A DNA stretch of 17,505 bases from an uncultured Phascolarctobacterium sp. GTDB taxonomy: Bacteria; Bacillota; Negativicutes; Acidaminococcales; Acidaminococcaceae. Positions 14,137 to 17,505 of this stretch are shown here, piece by piece. Within the stretch, counting starts at the first letter, position 1. Each line of letters opens with the position of its first letter. The position numbers and the translations under genes were made by a program. The notes under the pieces are model-generated. The model ran no database searches. It worked only from the letters and a program-made list of their open reading frames with translations, and was not told the origin of the DNA. The DNA lies in contig USBV01000014.1 of assembly GCA_900553055.1 (NCBI GenBank), forward strand, positions 1-17,505, written 5' to 3'.

Positions 14137-15114
14137 ATGCTTTTGGAAGAACAAAAATCAGCAGCTGGCGCAGTGGTAGGGCGTTTCGCGCCAACGCCCA
14201 GCGGCTTTTTACATTTGGGCAATGTGTTTTGCAGCCTGCTTGCTTGGCTTTATGCTAAAAGCAGCGGTGGCAAAATTATTTTGCGCATTGAAGACTTGGA
14301 TCCGCAGCGCTGCACAAGGCAGAAGGCGGACCAGCTGGCTCGCGATTTAGAATGGCTGGGCTTAACCTGGGACGAGGGTGCCTATGCTAGCGCAAACAGC
14401 GACAGCTATTTTCAAAGCCAGCGCAGCGCAATCTATGCCCGCTATTTTGAGCAGCTCAAGGCTAGCGAAATCGTTTACCCCTGCTTTTGCAGCCGCAGTG
14501 AGCTGCATGCTGCCGAAGCCCCCCACCTTAGCGATGGACGCATTATTTACGCTGGCACCTGCCGCGAGCTTACGTCCGAGCAGCGCCAAGCGAGGGCGCA
14601 AAAGCGTGCCCCGGCCTATAGAGTGCAGGTAGAGGATAAACCCATCAGCTTTCTTGACGGCCACTATGGCTCGCAAAGCTATAACCTAGCGGAAGAAAGC
14701 GGGGACTTTATCGTGCGCCGCAGCGATGGCGTCTTTGCCTATCAATTAGCTGTGACCATTGATGACGCCCTCATGGGCATCACCCAAGTTGTACGCGGCT
14801 GCGATTTATTAAGCTCCACACCCATGCAGCTCTATCTATATCGCTTATTAGGCTTCACGCCGCCGTCCTTTAGCCACATACCATTACTAGTTGACGTAAC
14901 AGGACGCAGGCTCTCTAAGCGCGACGGCGATTTAGAAATTGCCGCCCTGCGCAAGCTCTACGACAGCCCCAACCCTATCATTGGCCTTTTAGCATATTTG
15001 GCAGGACAAACCGAAAAGCCGGAGCCGTTGAGCGTTAAAGATTTACTACCGATATTTGACGCTAGTAAAATTCCCAAACAAAATATTGTGGTACCAGAGA
15101 TTAAATTTTTATGA
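14137..15114 (+). CDS. gluQ: Glutamyl-Q tRNA(Asp) synthetase
   Basis: This is a 325-residue paralogue of the glutamyl-tRNA synthetase catalytic core that lacks the anticodon-binding domain. It activates glutamate and attaches it to queuosine-34 of tRNA-Asp. Numbered from ATG 14137: the HIGH-like APTPSGFLHLGN is at 18-29, the zinc ligands are Cys116, Cys118, Tyr138 and Cys142 in the GluQRS C-x-C...Y-x3-C pattern, VVRGCDLL is at 218-225, and the KMSKS-like GRRLSKRD is at 256-263. Length agrees with the family (about 300). The reading frame is open to 13993, but upstream residues are not family-like. AAGG at 14121-14124 lies 12 bases before ATG 14137 and abuts an alternative ATG at 14125. A possible extended -10 (TGATAAAAT) lies around 14096-14104. 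No terminator is seen after it. Confidence 0.9.
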   Translation: MLLEEQKSAAGAVVGRFAPTPSGFLHLGNVFCSLLAWLYAKSSGGKIILRIEDLDPQRCTRQKADQLARDLEWLGLTWDEGAYASANSDSYFQSQRSAIYARYFEQLKASEIVYPCFCSRSELHAAEAPHLSDGRIIYAGTCRELTSEQRQARAQKRAPAYRVQVEDKPISFLDGHYGSQSYNLAEESGDFIVRRSDGVFAYQLAVTIDDALMGITQVVRGCDLLSSTPMQLYLYRLLGFTPPSFSHIPLLVDVTGRRLSKRDGDLEIAALRKLYDSPNPIIGLLAYLAGQTEKPEPLSVKDLLPIFDASKIPKQNIVVPEIKFL

Positions 15115-15159
15115 TTAATTTCAAGCATAAGTATTCAGCATTCAGTAGTCATTAAATAA

Positions 15160-15338
15160 GTAATTGTTATTATTTCGACGCGAATAGGAATTTTAGCGAA
15201 TGAGTGGCTGGAACAATAGAAGCAAGGTTTCGAAAACATAAAGCTTTCTGCGAACAAATTGGACACCGCAGCTTCGTGATTGTTCCCCACGAAATTCGCG
15301 TAAAAATTCCTTTTGAGCAAAGAAATAATAATAATTAC
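15160..15338 (+). repeat. Long imperfect hairpin element with branched tip (MITE-like or structured RNA)
   Basis: Terminal arms GTAATTGTTATTATTTC (15160-15176) and GAAATAATAATAATTAC (15322-15338) pair over 17 bp with a single G-T. Further in, 15187-15194/15303-15310 (8 bp), 15196-15201/15294-15299 (6 bp), 15204-15207/15287-15290 (4 bp), 15210-15217/15279-15286 (8 bp, GGAACAAT/ATTGTTCC) and 15219-15223/15271-15275 (5 bp) continue one long stem. The tip branches into two hairpins, AAGGTTT/AAAGCTT (15224-15246, one mismatch) and TGCG/CGCA (15249-15270). No transposase lies nearby and no target duplication is evident. The right arm contains a promoter-like sequence for the next gene. Confidence 0.68.
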
Positions 15339-15341
15339 GAT
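15313..15341 (+). promoter_or_regulatory. Putative promoter of the small membrane protein-patatin-asparaginase genes
   Basis: -35 TTGAGC (15313-15318), a 17-base spacer and -10 TACGAT (15336-15341) would start transcription near 15348, ahead of the AGGAGG at 15360-15365. Most of it lies within the right arm of the long hairpin element. Confidence 0.5.
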
Positions 15342-15375
15342 GCACATACACAAAAACCTAGGAGGACTAATCACT

Positions 15376-15594
15376 ATGAAAAAATATCTTATGAAATACA
15401 AGGTAAACATGCTGCTCGTCGTCATCGTCAGCATCCTCGCCGGCATGGCTGGCTCCTACTTCTTCGACAACCGCTGGCTCGGCATGTTCATCGTCATCCC
15501 CATGTGCGCCCTCTACATCTACCAAGTATACCAAGTACAAGCCGACTACCGCGTTGAACACGAACGCAAAAAACACAAAAACAAATACAGATAA
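15376..15594 (+). CDS. Small two-span membrane protein of unknown function
   Basis: This is a 72-residue protein that I do not recognise. After a basic N-terminus (MKKYLMKYK) come two hydrophobic stretches (about 11-30, LLVVIVSILAGMAGSYFF, and about 34-50, LGMFIVIPMCALYIYQVYQV) joined by a short DNRW turn, then a strongly basic tail (RVEHERKKHKNKYR). It should be a hairpin membrane protein with both ends in the cytosol. The ATG at 15376 is fixed by AGGAGG ten bases upstream; an in-frame ATG at 15313 lies inside the hairpin element and lacks a site. It sits 15 bases before the patatin gene, probably in one transcript. Codons are strikingly C-ending (CTC, GTC, ATC, TAC) compared with the rest of the window, which may point to transfer or high expression. 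Confidence 0.72.
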   Translation: MKKYLMKYKVNMLLVVIVSILAGMAGSYFFDNRWLGMFIVIPMCALYIYQVYQVQADYRVEHERKKHKNKYR

Positions 15595-15609
15595 GCAAGG
15601 AGCACACCC

Positions 15610-16464
15610 ATGCATCTAGCTAACATTGCCCTCGTACTCGAGGGTGGCGGCATGAGGGGCATGTTCTCGGCCGGCGTTTTTGAAGCCTTCTTGCTCAAGG
15701 AGCTAACCTTCCCTTACATCACCGCAGTCTCCGCCGGAGCCTGCAATATTCTATCCTATATGTCCAACCAACCCTTACGCACACGTAAAATTATCGAAAA
15801 CTATGTGACCGATAAACGCTATTTTAGCCTGCAAAATTGGGTGAAAAAGGGTAGCATTTTTGGCTTTGATTTTATTTTTGAGGATTTGCCACAAAAACTG
15901 CTCCCCTTTGACTTTGACACATATTACAATTATCCCGGCACATTGCAGGTAGGCACCACTGATATCCGAACTGGTGAAGCTATTTGGTTTGGCAAGGAGG
16001 CCATCGGCCACACCTTTACGCCTGTGCGCGCCTCTTCCTCCATGCCCTTTTTCGCGCCAGTGGTACATATGAACGGGCGTGATTTGATGGATGGAGCTTT
16101 AGTCGCGCCCATACCCTACGAAAAGGCTCGTGAAGCAGGCTACCAAAAATTTATTTTTGTGCTTACCCGTAATGCCGGCTACCAAAAAAAGGATAAGGTG
16201 CCCAAAATAATGATGAAAACCTTCTACCATGAATATCCCAAGCTATGGGAAATCATGCAGAACCGTCCTGCTGAATATAATCGCCAGCTAGCTGAGGCCG
16301 AAGAGCTGGAAAAGCAGGGCAAGGCCGTTATTATTCGCCCGCAAATACCGCTCACAATTGACAAGCTCGATATAAAACCAGATAAATTGCTTGCCCTTCA
16401 TGACCACGGTATTGGCTGCGGCTTGGATGCCTATACAAAAATTATGGAATTGGCACAGGCATAA
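15610..16464 (+). CDS. Patatin-like phospholipase (YjjU-type)
   Basis: This is a 284-residue serine hydrolase of the bacterial patatin family, expected to release fatty acids from phospholipids or other acyl esters with a Ser-Asp dyad. The oxyanion-hole motif GGGMRG is at 12-17. The nucleophile is Ser41 in AVSAG (39-43), where the first residue of the usual GxSxG is Ala. Asp161 in the DGA motif (161-163) is the partner. ASSSMPFFAPV (141-151) is also family-typical. It has no signal peptide, so it is probably cytosolic or membrane-peripheral. The ATG at 15610 has AAGGAG eight bases upstream. It lies 15 bases after the small membrane protein gene and 42 bases before the asparaginase gene. The natural substrate is unknown. 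Confidence 0.88.
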   Translation: MHLANIALVLEGGGMRGMFSAGVFEAFLLKELTFPYITAVSAGACNILSYMSNQPLRTRKIIENYVTDKRYFSLQNWVKKGSIFGFDFIFEDLPQKLLPFDFDTYYNYPGTLQVGTTDIRTGEAIWFGKEAIGHTFTPVRASSSMPFFAPVVHMNGRDLMDGALVAPIPYEKAREAGYQKFIFVLTRNAGYQKKDKVPKIMMKTFYHEYPKLWEIMQNRPAEYNRQLAEAEELEKQGKAVIIRPQIPLTIDKLDIKPDKLLALHDHGIGCGLDAYTKIMELAQA

Positions 16465-16506
16465 TACACAATATTTTATTTATTTTTTATTTTGGAGGGA
16501 TTTGTT

Positions 16507-17445
16507 ATGAAAAACATTCTTATGCTGGGTACTGGCGGCACCATCGCCAGCGTACCCTCGGCAGATGGCCTTATTCCTGCGCTTGACGGCTCAGCAATGC
16601 TGCAGCTTGTGCCTGAATTGGAAGGAATTTGTACCATTACCTGTAAGGAAATATTGAATTTAGACAGCAGTAATTTGGAGCCTAGCCATTGGCAGCTTAT
16701 TGCTAAAGCCATAGCAGCCGAGTACGCTAATTATGATGGCTTCGTAATTACCCACGGCACTGATACCATGGCTTATACTGCTGCAGCGCTCAGCCAAATG
16801 CTGCACAACTGCCAAAAGCCCGTGGTTTTGACCGGCGCCCAGCTGCCCATTCAAGCAGAAGGCAGCGATGCTCCTGCCAATGTTTACCACGCTTTTTTAG
16901 CTGCTACTAGCCCCTTGAAGGGTGTAGCTCTAGTTTTTGGTGACCTCGTAATTCATGGTGCTCATGCTAAAAAGCTGTATACGCAAAACTTTAACGGCTT
17001 TGCCAGCATCAATCGCGAGCCCCTAGCAACCATTAGCCACAACCATCTTTTTTGGCAAAAGGGTGCCCTTCAGGGCGGTGGCCATGGAGAAGGCAAATTC
17101 GCCGTTAATACAGCCCTGGAGCCCAAGGTAGCCGTTGTAAAGCTCATTCCCGGCACTACTCCGGATATTTTGGAATTCTATCTTGCCAAGGACTATAAGG
17201 GCTTGGTTATTGAAAGCTTTGGCGCCGGTGGTGTGCCCAACGCTAGCAATAATTGGTTGCCCGAGCTGGAAAAGGTGCTGCAGGCAGGCGTAACCGTGGT
17301 TTGCGCTACCCAATGCCTCTACGATGGCGTGCATCTGGACACTTATCCCATTGGCGTGCTGGCCAAGCGTTTAGGCGCACAAAGTGCGGAGCTCGATACC
17401 TTAGAAACAAGTGTAGTCAAGCTTATGCAGGAGCTCGCTCAATAA
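16507..17445 (+). CDS. ansA: Type I (cytosolic) L-asparaginase
   Basis: This is a 312-residue enzyme that hydrolyses L-asparagine to aspartate and ammonia. The first signature TGGTIAS is at 9-15 with nucleophile Thr12; Ser55 lies in the DSSN block (53-56); the second signature ITHGTDTMAYTA has Thr85-Asp86. GDLVIHGAHAKKLYT supplies the catalytic Lys region. There is no signal peptide, which with the length points to the cytosolic type I branch rather than the secreted type II. I chose ATG 16507 because GGAGGG (16494-16499) lies seven bases upstream; an in-frame TTG at 16492 falls on that site. The aspartate made could feed fumarate and succinate metabolism, fitting the C4-dicarboxylate carrier in the same window. 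It is followed by two hairpins at the window edge. Confidence 0.93.
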   Translation: MKNILMLGTGGTIASVPSADGLIPALDGSAMLQLVPELEGICTITCKEILNLDSSNLEPSHWQLIAKAIAAEYANYDGFVITHGTDTMAYTAAALSQMLHNCQKPVVLTGAQLPIQAEGSDAPANVYHAFLAATSPLKGVALVFGDLVIHGAHAKKLYTQNFNGFASINREPLATISHNHLFWQKGALQGGGHGEGKFAVNTALEPKVAVVKLIPGTTPDILEFYLAKDYKGLVIESFGAGGVPNASNNWLPELEKVLQAGVTVVCATQCLYDGVHLDTYPIGVLAKRLGAQSAELDTLETSVVKLMQELAQ

Positions 17446-17457
17446 GATACAATCAAC

Positions 17458-17502
17458 ACCACCCGTCTAACGGGTGGTTTGACTAAGGGCTATAAGCCCT
17501 TA
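17458..17502. other. Two tandem tight hairpins at the right edge (possible IS200/IS605-type end or terminator)
   Basis: ACCACCCGT/ACGGGTGGT (17458-17466 with 17470-17478) has a three-base loop, then TAAGGGCT/AGCCCTTA (17484-17491 with 17495-17502) has a three-base loop, six bases apart. The T tract is short (TTT), so they are poor as an ordinary terminator. I recall similar paired hairpins at ends of IS200/IS605-family elements. The window stops before any transposase could be seen. Confidence 0.5.
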
Positions 17503-17505
17503 TCA

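Noticed and set aside
15135..15446. Open frames on both strands across the long-hairpin element (also 15204-15557 plus)
   Set aside because: They arise from the inverted repeat and from the antisense of the small membrane protein gene; no ribosome sites support them.
17253..17486. 77-codon plus-strand frame overlapping the end of ansA
   Set aside because: It is an alternative frame of the asparaginase gene with no start signals of its own.

Overview
The window looks like a piece of chromosome from an anaerobic diderm Firmicute, most likely a Negativicute (Acidaminococcaceae / Phascolarctobacterium-like). That genus-level placement is a guess from gene content and style. The pointers are a DcuC-type C4-dicarboxylate carrier, the Firmicute order yybS (DUF2232) - gdpP - rplI, a lactate-racemase-like LarA protein, an AGCS amino-acid symporter, strong GGAGG-type ribosome binding sites, some TTG and GTG starts, and extended -10 (TGnTATAAT) promoters. 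Everything left of about 13.96 kb is on the minus strand; everything right of it is on the plus strand. The divergence point lies between an AGCS symporter and gluQ. No stretch over about 300 bases lacks a gene.

Layout, left to right. (1) dcuC carrier (minus), whose stop codon lies inside a structured repeat (41-145). (2) An envelope operon on the minus strand, gtrA -> diacylglycerol kinase-like -> membrane sulfatase-fold phosphotransferase, with an extended -10 promoter set inside a palindrome and an intrinsic terminator at its end. (3) pcp (pyroglutamyl peptidase) with its own promoter. (4) tRNA-Thr(CGT) and a small XRE regulator. (5) A LarA-family protein. (6) The yybS - gdpP - rplI operon; a second copy of the structured repeat (10466-10568) sits between yybS and gdpP. 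(7) A stand-alone DUF697 membrane protein and the AGCS symporter. (8) On the plus strand: gluQ, a 179-bp long-hairpin element, a 72-residue membrane protein, a patatin-like phospholipase, a type I L-asparaginase, and two tight hairpins at the right edge that may open an IS200/IS605-type element.

How the genes may work together: the gtrA / DAG kinase / phosphotransferase cluster makes sense as polymer or LPS decoration coupled to diacylglycerol recycling. Pcp, asparaginase, AGCS carrier, DcuC and LarA fit an anaerobe living on peptides, amino acids and organic acids. GdpP is the expected c-di-AMP phosphodiesterase.

The most unusual material is not protein coding. Two diverged copies of an approximately 105-nt element keep the same four-helix fold through many compensatory base changes. 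Its G-U pairs say the folded strand is the plus strand, antisense to the genes it abuts, and both copies end at a minus-strand stop codon. I do not recognise it as a known RNA family. A second, unrelated long-hairpin element with a three-way-junction tip lies upstream of the small membrane protein and appears to supply its promoter.
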